Shown: positions 1-9,370, counted from the stretch's first letter. The stretch is DNA of 64,000 bases from Methanospirillum hungatei JF-1 (GCF_000013445.1 NC_007796.1:2330936-2394935); one strand, 5' to 3'. Notes: generated by a model from the sequence alone, not told the origin. A program made the numbers and translations.

Positions 1-3000
1 TCAACCGGACAATAGAGCATTGTTTCCGGTGCATACTCACTTCTGATCTTTTCAATGGTGTGGATGATGCGATGCAGCTCAACCTCCTGCTCATCCCACC
101 AGTCGGTAGACCACAACCGGTGAATATTCCAGCCAAGGGTATGCAGGACAAAGAAGGTGAGAACGTCGCGGTCACGGGCTGATTTTGCCTTCTGGTACCG
201 TGGCCCGTCACATACAATACCAAGAATATACCGTCCAGGCAGGTCAGGGTCCAGTACTGCAACATCGATCCGGTACCCTCCGCATCCAACATGAGTATGG
301 ACCTCATACCCCTGATCTGTAAGGGATTTCGCTACATCCGACACAATGGGCAGGAGATCCGTCTCCATATCCCGGATACAGGTCTCTGCAATCGCTTTCG
401 GCCCTTTTTCCGCGAACTCAAGGAATGATTTCAGGAGGACAACTCCCATCCGCCTGGTCCGGGACAGATCGATCTGCTCCGGAGTCATCGAAGAGAATAC
501 TTTAATCTCTTTCCGTGCCCTGGTAATTGCCACATTCAGCCGTCTTTCTCCCCCGTCACGGTTCAGCGGCCCGAAGTTAAGGGAAACCCTGCCCGATTTA
601 TCAGGACCATATCCAACAGAGAAGAGAATGACATCCCGTTCATCACCCTGAACATTCTCAAGGTTTTTGATAAAGACCGAATCAGGACGGTCATCACTGA
701 AATAAGGTTCTATATCAGGCCTCATCCGCCGTTCCTTCTCCAGAAGGGTCCGGATGAGATCCTGCTGCCGTTCGTTAAACGTGATCACCCCGATAGAGTC
801 TGAGGACGTGGCAGGATCGCAAAGCCGCCGTACTATCTCGCTAACCACTGCTTCAGCCTCTGCCCGGTTTGTCCGGGTATTTCCTGAGTCAAAGACCCCA
901 TCAATATGGACAAGCGAGATGGCCGGGCTGGTATGGGGCGAGGGAAATGTCAGGAGACGATTACGGTAAAAGTGGTAGTTGCTAAAGGCGATAAGACTCT
1001 CATGCCTGCTCCGGTAATGCCATGCAAGGTGCAACTGTGGGATATCTGATGCAATGCATTCATCCAGGATACTCTCAAGATCAAGAGCAGATGTCCTGAA
1101 ATCATCTCCATCACTTTCATTCATCCGCTGAAAGAGGCTGGTCGGAGGAAGCTGTTTTGGATCACCAACAATAATGGCAGAATTTCCCCGTGCGATCACC
1201 CCAATCGCATCTGACACCGGGATCTGCGACGCCTCGTCAAAGATGACCAGGTCAAACCGGTGGATATCAGGGTCAAGGTACTGGGCAACCGAGATCGGAC
1301 TCATCAGCAAACAGGGCTTTAATCGCGGAAGAATTGTGGGAATACTCTTAAAAAGACTCCTGACCGGCATGTTACGGCGCTGCAGGTGAATCTGATGACG
1401 CAGAACCCCTAATTCCTCCTTCTCTGCCCCTTCACCCCTTGGGATCCGTGCCGACAGTCTGGCCTCTATCTCCTTTCTGGTCAGGTCGGTGAACCTCTCA
1501 TCAATCTCCCTGAATTTTTCGATGGAATCCTCAAACTTCGGGCGGTAAAATTCCTTCAGTACCGGATCCTGTTCACGAATGCCATCTACCCAGTTCTGGT
1601 AATAGCTCCGGAGCATCAGATCCTCAATCTGGGAATGGATAAGCGTTGCATCCTCATACCGTTGGATGACCGGTGAATACCCCTTCTCATCCGCTACCTG
1701 TCTGATCCGGTTCCACTGACACCAGCTCTTCAGGTGTGATGTCTCCTTCTCCCATCGCTGAACTGTTGCAGCCTGGGCACTGAGAAGATCGGTCACCGTT
1801 TGCTGCGGCCAGAGTATCCCGGGATCATACTGCAGCAGATCGGCAAGGGATGATCCTTCACGGTCATACTGGTGTAATGCATCCTCATAATCAGAGAACT
1901 GCTGCCGAATCTGCCTGGCATCTGACTCATTCATAAACCGGAACGTCAGATCACTCCAGCAGGTGACAAGCCGGATATACCCATCCTCATCTGCCCTGAT
2001 TCGGGATGCAGCAGCCGAAACTGCCTCTGCTGACCGTACTAGGTTCTCACAGATATCAAAGTCCTGATCCTCCACATTCCAGTACCGGCCAAAGAACAGG
2101 GCGGCACGATCAGAGAAATTCCGGATGATGTTATCCAGTTCCTGCATCCGGTGGATCTTCGGGATGTCATGAGAGAATTCTTCAACCGGTGGAATGGACA
2201 TGAGACAATACGGCAGGATATCTGATTGTATCTCCCTGACCAGTGCTTTCCGCCGCAGAAACCAGGCTGATCTCATGCTCTCAATCTTTTTGGAGAGAGA
2301 GGTGCAGTCAAGCTGGGAGATATCTGGATGATACCGTCCTGCCAGATAATTCCATATCCTGTTCCGCTCCTTTCCGGCCTGAATGAAACCGCCTATCTCT
2401 TTACGGGTATGGGGGTCCCGAAGAGCACGAAGCAGATCAGGGGAGAGGGCACATCCAGCTGTGCTGAGTAGCCGGTATATCGGGATAATCTCGTTGAGAA
2501 ATGACGAGGGAGATGCCGGATCAATTCCCAGAATATCACACAGAATTGGAAAGAGGGAAGAAAGTTTCTCAATAGAGGATCTGAAATGTCCAAGCCCCGT
2601 CTCCACTGCCGTCTTCCATCTGGCACTCCACTCCGTGCAGTGGACACCTGCCCAGACATTATCCCGTGGATGGACGATCTGCCCGGTGATGATCCGGCTG
2701 TCATGGATAAATGCCTGGATATCCTGAAGCGTTTCCCTCGTACAATCAGATGCATCCGGCCATGAAAGGGGTATATACTCTACATTTCGAAGACGAATAA
2801 GACGCTCGAGCCCCTGGTAGAAACTCTCCCCGGTGCTCCTGACCGAATGAAGGGCGTGGACATAGGAGTTCAGCCCGGCCCGAAGGTCGGCAAGATATTC
2901 GGCATACAATGACCAGTCATCAGGAGCAGGTAATTCATCCAAGGAAAGGACCTCTTCAAACTGGCGTAATACCTCCCGTTTATGGCTCTTGTTCGAGTGA

Positions 3001-5300
3001 AGTTCAAGGCAGAATGGTGCAAGGCCGGACTCTTTCAGCCGGCTGTGAACAACATCAAGGGCTACCCTTTTTTCTGACACAAATAATACCGTCTTCCCAA
3101 GAGCCAGACAGTGGGCGATGATATTAGTGATGGTCTGCGACTTGCCGGTCCCCGGTGGTCCATGGAGGACAAAGGTCTTCCCTTCCCCGGCAGCAATGAC
3201 TGCAGCAAGCTGTGACGAATCAACACCAACCGGGCAGAACGCATCTCCCGGCTGCACAGCCAAATCAAGGGTTGCCGGCTTTCGAAATGATCCATCCTTC
3301 GGGTACGGAAAGAGGTGGGGTTCCACGAGATTACTCACCAGGGGATTCTCCATGAAGGCTTCAGCATAGGTAGAGAGATCCCGCCACATGAGATACTTAA
3401 GGAAGGTGAAGTGACCGATGACTGCCGTGCTCACTACCTCATATCTGGGCAGATTCTTCACACTCTTCCTGAACTGGTGCAGGACTGCGGCAACATCCAC
3501 CCCGTGCTCATCTATCGGAAGTGGATCGATGGAAGATATCTCAATCTGAAAATCCTGATACAGTCGCTCTAACAGGGTTGTGTTGATCCGTGGTTCGTCA
3601 TCTCCCATCCGGATGGAAAACCCGGTAGTCACATCTTTTCTGGTTATTTCAAGGGGTATGAGCAGGATGGGTGCATGAAGGGGTGTATCAGAGATGTCTG
3701 TCTCATACCATATCAGGGTCCCGAGTGCAAGGTAGAGGGTTTCTGCTCCGCTCTCTTCCAAAGACTTCTTCGCCTGGGCATAGAGATTGTACAGTCTTTT
3801 ACTCAGTTCTTTCTCTGATATCTGACAATATAATCGATTCCTGCCCAGTTCCTCGACAAAATACCCAAACAGGGGATCATGCGGGAGCAGGGAGTGGGGG
3901 GTAACTTCTCCGGTATGATCAAAGTGATGCACATGAAACGCTCTCCCTTCAAAAACCGCATCCTTCAGCCGTGTGAGATCCGGAGTCAGAAGCGTGAGAT
4001 GAGACCCCGAATTATACATATTCAACAGGTGGTTTCTAAGCGTGAGATCAAGGAGATTATGCATCCACCGTTCGAGCCGGGGATAGCAGGATCGTCTCTT
4101 CTCATATGGAAAGAAAGGCAGGGGCGGGTGAATATCGCCAGGAGGAGCAGGGATGGAACCGCTAGATCCATCTCCTTCAGAGAGATTATCCGGCTCTGTT
4201 CTCCGGTCCTGATCATCCGGTATCGGGGTTTCATCTGAAACTGCCAGTTCTTCTGCCCACACCGGAAGAGGAATGATATTATATCTCCCATTTCGTGAGG
4301 TCTTTATATCAATAGCACAGAAAAAACCCTGACTGTCAGAGAGGTGACCGGCTCCACTGGTCACAGACATCTCAAAAGATACAGGGGTATCAGACGTCGC
4401 CGTCACCACGTCAAGAAGGAGAATTTCACCAAGTTCTACCCGCTTTTTGATGGGCAGAGATGCTTCAATGACCACATCACTGAAGGTGTCAGGAATCAGC
4501 CAGCATCCGGCAAAGGCATGGCCCTCAGTGATACATATGAGGGGATGAAGACCGATTCGCTCAAGACATCCGGCATACAGAAGGGAGAGATCAAGGCAGT
4601 TTCCCATCCGTTCCCCGATTATCGTATCTGCAAGCCTTACCTTCTGCCCTTCCTGTTCAAACCCGGCTTCAGGTGTCGCATACCTGATATGCAGATCCTG
4701 GAGTGCAGCATAGACCGCCGCTGCCATCTTCCTGACCCGGTTACTGTCACGAGTCTGATACCCGGTCAGTGAGGAGTCCCTGGTCCACCTATACAGGATA
4801 TCCTGTGCTTTTTGTACGATTGCAGTAATTTCAGGACTGTTCGGGATGATAAACGCAGATATGAGTTCAGGAACTGACCGAAGACCACTCCATTGATCAT
4901 AGGCAAGAATCCTGACCGAGTATGACTGAATGAGAAGTGGTTTCCCTTGGTACGAGATCTCAGCCGTGAATGAACCATGAACCGGAGAAACGACCGTTCT
5001 GAAAAATCCATGACGAAGGATGAGAGGGATCGTATGAATGGTAAAGGTCTCCCCAGGTGATATCTTTGATATGATGATCTCATAAGGATCAGAAAAAGAG
5101 GGATCTGATGTGATGCAAAGACGTAAGGCATGTAAGGGAGTATCTGCCAGGTTCCCGACCTTTATCCGCTTGATGACAGGAATCCGGTTCTGCTGAACCG
5201 CATAGCTGATTGCCGAATCATACTCAACGATGAGAGAGAGCGGGGATGACCCATCAGGTACACTCTGTTGATCTGGCGGAAATTTTTCAGTATTCACCAT
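1..5300 (-). CDS. DUF4011-type superfamily I helicase with C-terminal endonuclease-like domain (partial)
   Basis: A very large protein (at least 1766 residues) that continues past the left edge, so its C-terminus is missing. The ATG at 5300 is the only start after an in-frame TGA at 5330-5328, and GGTGAT sits just before it. From N to C: a transglutaminase-like/DUF4011-type region (motif GNCLDLSLLYAG), a Walker A motif HGPPGTGKS at about residues 713-721, a long helical insert, and a Walker B/motif II FDEASQIPVSDAIG with GDPKQLPP at about 1345-1390 (SF1 UvrD/Dna2-like). Near the left edge is a DUF559/Vsr-like nuclease fold with GYEVHTHVGCGGYRID and ILGIVCDGPRYQKAKSARDR. Proteins of this architecture are predicted DNA/RNA helicase-nucleases and are often found in accessory or defence loci. 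No partner gene is visible on this side. Confidence 0.85.
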   Translation of the reverse strand, partial: MVNTEKFPPDQQSVPDGSSPLSLIVEYDSAISYAVQQNRIPVIKRIKVGNLADTPLHALRLCITSDPSFSDPYEIIISKISPGETFTIHTIPLILRHGFFRTVVSPVHGSFTAEISYQGKPLLIQSYSVRILAYDQWSGLRSVPELISAFIIPNSPEITAIVQKAQDILYRWTRDSSLTGYQTRDSNRVRKMAAAVYAALQDLHIRYATPEAGFEQEGQKVRLADTIIGERMGNCLDLSLLYAGCLERIGLHPLICITEGHAFAGCWLIPDTFSDVVIEASLPIKKRVELGEILLLDVVTATSDTPVSFEMSVTSGAGHLSDSQGFFCAIDIKTSRNGRYNIIPLPVWAEELAVSDETPIPDDQDRRTEPDNLSEGDGSSGSIPAPPGDIHPPLPFFPYEKRRSCYPRLERWMHNLLDLTLRNHLLNMYNSGSHLTLLTPDLTRLKDAVFEGRAFHVHHFDHTGEVTPHSLLPHDPLFGYFVEELGRNRLYCQISEKELSKRLYNLYAQAKKSLEESGAETLYLALGTLIWYETDISDTPLHAPILLIPLEITRKDVTTGFSIRMGDDEPRINTTLLERLYQDFQIEISSIDPLPIDEHGVDVAAVLHQFRKSVKNLPRYEVVSTAVIGHFTFLKYLMWRDLSTYAEAFMENPLVSNLVEPHLFPYPKDGSFRKPATLDLAVQPGDAFCPVGVDSSQLAAVIAAGEGKTFVLHGPPGTGKSQTITNIIAHCLALGKTVLFVSEKRVALDVVHSRLKESGLAPFCLELHSNKSHKREVLRQFEEVLSLDELPAPDDWSLYAEYLADLRAGLNSYVHALHSVRSTGESFYQGLERLIRLRNVEYIPLSWPDASDCTRETLQDIQAFIHDSRIITGQIVHPRDNVWAGVHCTEWSARWKTAVETGLGHFRSSIEKLSSLFPILCDILGIDPASPSSFLNEIIPIYRLLSTAGCALSPDLLRALRDPHTRKEIGGFIQAGKERNRIWNYLAGRYHPDISQLDCTSLSKKIESMRSAWFLRRKALVREIQSDILPYCLMSIPPVEEFSHDIPKIHRMQELDNIIRNFSDRAALFFGRYWNVEDQDFDICENLVRSAEAVSAAASRIRADEDGYIRLVTCWSDLTFRFMNESDARQIRQQFSDYEDALHQYDREGSSLADLLQYDPGILWPQQTVTDLLSAQAATVQRWEKETSHLKSWCQWNRIRQVADEKGYSPVIQRYEDATLIHSQIEDLMLRSYYQNWVDGIREQDPVLKEFYRPKFEDSIEKFREIDERFTDLTRKEIEARLSARIPRGEGAEKEELGVLRHQIHLQRRNMPVRSLFKSIPTILPRLKPCLLMSPISVAQYLDPDIHRFDLVIFDEASQIPVSDAIGVIARGNSAIIVGDPKQLPPTSLFQRMNESDGDDFRTSALDLESILDECIASDIPQLHLAWHYRSRHESLIAFSNYHFYRNRLLTFPSPHTSPAISLVHIDGVFDSGNTRTNRAEAEAVVSEIVRRLCDPATSSDSIGVITFNERQQDLIRTLLEKERRMRPDIEPYFSDDRPDSVFIKNLENVQGDERDVILFSVGYGPDKSGRVSLNFGPLNRDGGERRLNVAITRARKEIKVFSSMTPEQIDLSRTRRMGVVLLKSFLEFAEKGPKAIAETCIRDMETDLLPIVSDVAKSLTDQGYEVHTHVGCGGYRIDVAVLDPDLPGRYILGIVCDGPRYQKAKSARDRDVLTFFVLHTLGWNIHRLWSTDWWDEQEVELHRIIHTIEKIRSEYAPETMLYCPV

Positions 5301-5631
5301 ATCACCATTCTGGTCATACGAGAAGGATCATGTTCACATCGGCATCGTGGCTGTCGGTACCGGCCTTTATTGATCTGGTATGTTGCGGGTGTTTATGCTT
5401 TCGAAAAAACCGGATACCATAAGAATAAATTCAGATATCAGGTAAAATGTATTCCCCTGCACGGGGATTTGTGTGTCAGGTGGGAGAATGTGGTGAACAG
5501 GAGTTCATATGATGGATGGTAGGTTATGCAGGGGATAATAGTAGTATCCACAAAGAGATATATGAATATACGTGTATGAACATATTGAGCATTATGAGCA
5601 ATGTGAACATTTCTGATTCACGAGGAAATAC
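5301..5631. promoter_or_regulatory. Divergent intergenic region between helicase and CARF-like regulator
   Basis: 331 bases with no convincing gene. An ATTTATTCTT sequence read on the minus strand near 5430-5421 could be the TATA box of the helicase. The right-hand end holds repeat structure just upstream of the regulator (see the separate entry). A short plus-strand reading frame at 5268-5522 overlaps the helicase start and has no family resemblance, so it is not called. Confidence 0.4.
5577..5610. promoter_or_regulatory. Candidate operator upstream of the CARF-wHTH gene
   Basis: TGAACAT occurs at 5577-5583 and again at 5604-5610 in direct orientation. Between them 5584-5602 is an imperfect palindrome with 7 of 9 base pairs matching (ATTG..CAT T ATG..CAAT). 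The element ends about 20 bases before the start codon of a predicted DNA-binding protein, the usual place for autoregulation. The structure is seen directly; the operator role is inferred. Confidence 0.4.
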
Positions 5632-6462
5632 ATGACTCCGGCCACAGAAAAACTTGAGCAACTGGTCCACATCATTCCAATTGGGTATGAGATCGACCGG
5701 GTGATCACCCCGTTCCAGGAGATAAAAGCCCACCGCGTCCACCTCATCTCAATGGATGACCTGACAAAGTATGATAACCCAAATGAACATGCACTGACGT
5801 CCAGGCAGCATGGATTTGATGAGCGGAACCGTGCGATTCTGGAGAAAAAGGGGATAGAAGTGGAACTGCACCGGATTGACATGTTTGACATCATTGAAGT
5901 CATGAAAACCATCTCATGGCTTATTGTCAAAGAGAAGAAGATGGGAAACCGCGTCTATGTCAATATGTCTGCCTGTGGAAAGATCGCCTGCGTCGGGGCG
6001 ACTCTTGCTGCCATGATCCATAATGTCAGGTTATACTATGTCAGGGCCAGCCGGTACTCATCAACAAAGAAAGAACAGAATGAGCACGGACTGTCGATAT
6101 GTGATGCGGTAAAGGTGTGGCAGCTGGAGAATTTCAGATTTGCACTCCCTGATGAATCATCACTCCTCATTCTTAATTATCTTGCGAATAGTGATGATGC
6201 ACTCTCCTGTGATGATCTCATCCGGTACCTCCATTCGATGCATGTTGACGGGTTTGAAGAGGATTATTGGAATTATGCATATGAAAAGAGGAGAAAAGTG
6301 CAGACCAGATACCTGATGAAACTGCAGAACCGGTACTTAAGTAAACTGGACGATGCAGGGTACATCAAACGAAAAAAGATCGGGAGGAATACGGTAGTGA
6401 AACTGACCAAGACCGGGAGGTATGTTGCGGCTGTAAGCGGGATGGATGGAGATACTCTGTAA
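5632..6462 (+). CDS. HFX_2341/DUF6293-like regulator: CARF-like domain plus winged helix
   Basis: 276 residues. The N-terminal ~150 residues form an alternating beta/alpha pattern starting with VHIIPIGYEIDRVITPF, and carry N111-x-S113-x-x-G116-K117, which resembles the second conserved motif of CARF (Rossmann-like nucleotide-sensing) domains. Residues ~170-270 read as a winged helix (RYLSKLDDAGYIKRKKIGRN, then VVKLTKTGRYVA). Archaeal proteins of this type are annotated as HFX_2341-family regulators and are related in plan to Csa3, which binds cyclic oligonucleotides. No CRISPR-cas genes are in the window, so the ligand is unknown. It is divergent from the large helicase and is followed 62 bases later by the LDRFNK repeat protein, which it may control (inference). 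Confidence 0.7.
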   Translation: MTPATEKLEQLVHIIPIGYEIDRVITPFQEIKAHRVHLISMDDLTKYDNPNEHALTSRQHGFDERNRAILEKKGIEVELHRIDMFDIIEVMKTISWLIVKEKKMGNRVYVNMSACGKIACVGATLAAMIHNVRLYYVRASRYSSTKKEQNEHGLSICDAVKVWQLENFRFALPDESSLLILNYLANSDDALSCDDLIRYLHSMHVDGFEEDYWNYAYEKRRKVQTRYLMKLQNRYLSKLDDAGYIKRKKIGRNTVVKLTKTGRYVAAVSGMDGDTL

Positions 6463-6524
6463 ATACGCCCGGAACGGAAAGGCCGATAAGAAGATAATTA
6501 ATTCTCTTCATCTAAAAATTTCTG

Positions 6525-7163
6525 ATGAAAAAATTTCTTCTCCTCATGAGTCTGTGTGTATTCATGATGGCAATTCACGGATCTTCGGTCTGTTTCGCCG
6601 CAGAAACCCCAAGGCTGGTTGATTATTCATTGGATCGATTCAACAAGGCTCCGGACCTGGTCAATACCGAACTGGACCGTATGAATAAATCACCGGTTCT
6701 GGTCGATACAGCACTGGATCGGTTTAATAAGACATCAAATCAGGTGGATACAGAACTTGATCGGTTCAATAAAACTCCTGATATTGTGGATACCAGACTT
6801 GATCGGCTGAATAAGGCTCCTGTCTTTGTCAATACCGAACTGGACCGGTTTAATAAGACACCGCAATTGATAGATACGGAACTTGATCGGTTAAACAAGG
6901 CGATAGAACTCGTGAATACCGAACTGGACCGGTTTAATAAGACACCGCAATTGATAGATACGGAACTTGATCGGTTAAACAAGGCGATAGAACTCGTAAA
7001 TACCGAATTGGACCGGTTTAATAAGACCCCTCAATTGATAGATACGGAACTTGATCGGTTAAACAAGGCAATGGAACTTGTGGATATCGAGCTGGACCGG
7101 TTTAATAAAAAATTTGATCTGGTTGATACTGAACTGGATAGGTTCAATAAGACACCATACTGA
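6525..7163 (+). CDS. Secreted protein of 14-residue LDRFNK tandem repeats
   Basis: 212 residues. A clear signal peptide (about 1-25, MKKFLLLMSLCVFMMA then cleavage near CFAAE) is followed by 12 full and one shortened copy of a 14-residue unit with consensus TELDRFNKTPQLID. Invariant positions are LDR and NK; F/L alternates at the residue between them. L3, F6, P/I10 and I/V13 fall on a 3-4-4-3 spacing, which would allow two heptads per unit or a solenoid, although prolines in many units argue against a plain coiled coil. There is no catalytic motif or membrane anchor, so it is probably exported and structural or adhesive (inference). I do not recognise a family. The central copies are nearly identical at DNA level, so copy number probably varies among strains. 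Confidence 0.75.
   Translation: MKKFLLLMSLCVFMMAIHGSSVCFAAETPRLVDYSLDRFNKAPDLVNTELDRMNKSPVLVDTALDRFNKTSNQVDTELDRFNKTPDIVDTRLDRLNKAPVFVNTELDRFNKTPQLIDTELDRLNKAIELVNTELDRFNKTPQLIDTELDRLNKAIELVNTELDRFNKTPQLIDTELDRLNKAMELVDIELDRFNKKFDLVDTELDRFNKTPY
6831..7082 (+). repeat. Three 84-bp tandem repeats inside the LDRFNK gene
   Basis: Copies start at 6831, 6915 and 6999, each beginning AATACCGAA(C/T)TGGACCGG. They are close to identical over 84 bases, encoding two 14-residue units each. The flanking units match in protein but have drifted in DNA, so the 84-bp block looks recently amplified. Confidence 0.9.
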
Positions 7164-7443
7164 CCATACTATTTTTTGTAACCCGGGTTCTCCACCCTTT
7201 TCTTAGTTGAGGTTTATTCATCTTCAGATGTTCAGGAGGAATCAAGAGAGCCAGATTACCTATCGCAATCTCATTTCCCGGTTCAAGTGCCAGCACCCGC
7301 ATCGACATCTCTCTTGACTTGTCGTTTTTCTCAAGGAACCGGTATAAAGTTCCAAGGTTATTTAGACCAATAACATAATCCGGGTTCAGCGATACAGCAC
7401 GCTCTAAATCCGTTATTGCTGCCTCAAATTTTTGCTGCTGCAT
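7144..7443 (-). CDS. Short TPR protein, possibly a gene remnant
   Basis: 99 residues from the ATG at 7443. It contains one and a half tetratricopeptide repeats: EAAITDLERAVSLNPDY, then a complete repeat GLNNLGTLYRFLEKN..SREMSMRVLALEPGNEIA. The frame stays open upstream through LGNRGIAY directly before the ATG, which is exactly the first half of the truncated first TPR, and that stretch runs into the end of the neighbouring flavoprotein gene. This suggests either an undetected non-ATG start inside that gene or a larger TPR gene that lost its 5' end. The last ~20 residues (WRTRVTKNSMVSMVSY) look unrelated, and the 3' end overlaps the convergent repeat-protein gene by 20 bases. Protein-protein scaffold at best. 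Confidence 0.5.
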   Translation of the reverse strand: MQQQKFEAAITDLERAVSLNPDYVIGLNNLGTLYRFLEKNDKSREMSMRVLALEPGNEIAIGNLALLIPPEHLKMNKPQLRKGWRTRVTKNSMVSMVSY

Positions 7444-7471
7444 ATATGCAATTCCCCGGTTCCCAAGTCTT

Positions 7472-8926
7472 CTAATAAACGAACTTCTTTCCGAAATCTG
7501 AACACATCTGTTTCACCGCTTTTCTCCCGCTCAAAACAGCCCCCGGTATTCCACCGCCCGTGACAACCCACTGACCGGCCATGGAAAACCCGGAGAGACC
7601 AGGGAGGATCTGTGGCAGATCCAGGAAGAAGGAGTCAGGGGTGACCTGCCAGCCCTCATAACTTCCCCTCCAGTTCCCGGTATACCTGACAAAAGTCATG
7701 GGCGTTGCTACATCCATAACCTCACATCTTTCAGATAAGTCAGGATACTGCTGACATAAAAGGGCTAATACCTTTCTTCCGACGTCATCCTTTTCTGCCA
7801 GGTAGGCTTCACTGTGGTACTGCAACCGGTCCCAGTACGAGTAATCTGCAGTAATCCATGTCGTAATAACCCCTTTTCCTGGTGGATAGAGGGTGGGATC
7901 ATGGACATGATTCCTGAAACTGATGGTATCCTGCTTCACTCCGGCAATCTCAACCGGATTGTCAAACAGTATGGTCAGATCTTTCGGGATATGGGAGAGA
8001 TCAGTACTCAGCCCGAATGAGATGAAGACGATCGGTGGAAAAGGTTTCAGGTTCTGGTAATAGCCTCGGATGGTGTCATCACAGTATGCTCCTTGCAGCC
8101 ACTCAAAGATCGTGGTATGCCCGTCAGCACAGGAGATGACATAATCAGCATACCGCTCGGTCCCGTCTGCAAGTCTGACCCCCTTTGCCCGGTTTTTTTC
8201 GGTGATGATTGCGGTTACTTTGCTCTTATACCGGATGACCCCACCAAGGTCCAGGTATCTCTTCTCAATTGCCTTTGCACATGGCAAGGACCCCCCGATC
8301 GGATACCCGGCATTTTTTGCCCCCTGCATAGCAAGACCCATGAGCGGAAAGAACAGAGACTGCCCTTCCCACCCAAACCCTGCAGTGAGAAGATTTCGAA
8401 GAACAGGACTCTTCACTTCTGACAGTATATCATGAACGGTTGGTTTGTACCGTTTCATCAGGCTGAAATAAGGGATATATCGGATGATATCAAGGATGGT
8501 CATGTCAACCAGTGTCTCCATCCTGCTGAGTTTTTTGATATCCTTGCAGAGCCGGGAGATGAAGGGTGTATCTTCCGGTGATATCCGGATCAGCTCGTCG
8601 TATAACCTATCAGGATCCGTGTAGATTGTAATCTCGTTCCCATGCTCATCACGCACGGATGTCCATGAGTCAGTATGATGAAACCTTCTGCCCTCCATCA
8701 GTCCGAGTTTGTCATAGACCTGGTACAGGGGTGTCCCGGGTTTTGAGCCGCAGAGCCAGTGGATACAGAGATCAAAGGTATACCCCTTCCGGGTCCACGC
8801 GGTACACAGCCCACCGGGGATTGTATGCATCTCAAGGATCTCGGTCTCAAATCCGTTCATCCGGGCAAAACAGCCGGCGGAGAGCCCTGCCATTCCTCCA
8901 CCGATAATCAGAACTGACGGAGCCAT
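7472..8926 (-). CDS. Phytoene desaturase-like FAD-dependent oxidoreductase
   Basis: 484 residues, normal for the CrtI/phytoene dehydrogenase-like superfamily. The N-terminus has the dinucleotide-binding fold VLIIGGGMAGLSAGCFARMNG (about 5-25) followed by the acidic end of beta-2 (EILEMHTIPGGLC). The C-terminus has the second FAD motif (GFSMAGQWVVTGGGIPGAVLSGR). The middle has GGSLPCAKAIEKRYLDLGG, also typical. In methanogens such proteins act on isoprenoid or other polyprenyl substrates, or have unknown redox roles. No carotenoid genes accompany it, so the substrate is unknown. It appears monocistronic or the lead gene to the TPR fragment. Confidence 0.8.
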   Translation of the reverse strand: MAPSVLIIGGGMAGLSAGCFARMNGFETEILEMHTIPGGLCTAWTRKGYTFDLCIHWLCGSKPGTPLYQVYDKLGLMEGRRFHHTDSWTSVRDEHGNEITIYTDPDRLYDELIRISPEDTPFISRLCKDIKKLSRMETLVDMTILDIIRYIPYFSLMKRYKPTVHDILSEVKSPVLRNLLTAGFGWEGQSLFFPLMGLAMQGAKNAGYPIGGSLPCAKAIEKRYLDLGGVIRYKSKVTAIITEKNRAKGVRLADGTERYADYVISCADGHTTIFEWLQGAYCDDTIRGYYQNLKPFPPIVFISFGLSTDLSHIPKDLTILFDNPVEIAGVKQDTISFRNHVHDPTLYPPGKGVITTWITADYSYWDRLQYHSEAYLAEKDDVGRKVLALLCQQYPDLSERCEVMDVATPMTFVRYTGNWRGSYEGWQVTPDSFFLDLPQILPGLSGFSMAGQWVVTGGGIPGAVLSGRKAVKQMCSDFGKKFVY

Positions 8927-9037
8927 ATGGTATAGGGATAGGTGATGATGGATGATATTGACTATGATAGACCAAACAACTCAGTTCTTTTTGTATTCAC
9001 AGGCCTGATCGATAAATGAGCGAATGGGAATGGACAA

Positions 9038-9229
9038 TCACCCGGTATACCTGACCTGATAAATTACCCCGTTCATATCATCTGAAATCAGCATTGATCC
9101 GTCTGGAAGGATCTCAACATCGACCGGCCTTCCATACATCTTCCCATCCCTTAGCCATCCTTCAATAAAGACAGATAGGAGATCGCAATTCATTACCCGG
9201 AATATCCGCTCACAGATATGAGAGAACAT
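9038..9229 (-). pseudogene. C-terminal remnant of a sorbosone-dehydrogenase/PQQ sugar-dehydrogenase-like beta-propeller
   Basis: Only 63 residues. The last ~35 (GRPVDVEILPDGSMLISDD followed by NGVIYQVRY) match the closing blade of soluble glucose/sorbosone dehydrogenase-type propellers. Those proteins are normally 350-450 residues, so nearly all of the gene is missing. The first residues (MFSHICERIFRV) do not look like the family or like a signal peptide. Best read as a decayed gene end. Confidence 0.6.
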
Positions 9230-9347
9230 ACACCGGTATCACACGGAGGGATAATCATCATACCGGTTACCGGTGACTCATACTTTGGGTTTTGGAATAT
9301 CTGATAGGCTATCAGTGATCAGATAGAATAATTACTCAAAGCCTCTC

Positions 9348-9370
9348 CAAAAAAAATCCGGGGGGATTGT
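9348..9370 (-). terminator. Hairpin plus U-tract terminator for the NapH-like gene
   Basis: On the minus strand AATCC-CCCC-GGATT (9368-9355) is immediately followed by eight T residues. It lies 14 bases beyond the stop of the NapH-like gene ending at 9384. Confidence 0.7.

Noticed and set aside
5268-5522. A small plus-strand frame in the helicase/regulator intergenic region
   Set aside because: It overlaps the helicase start, lacks a ribosome-binding site and has no recognisable sequence features.
6831-7082. Regular repeats that could be a CRISPR array
   Set aside because: The repeats are contiguous with no unique spacers and are in frame, coding for the LDRFNK units.
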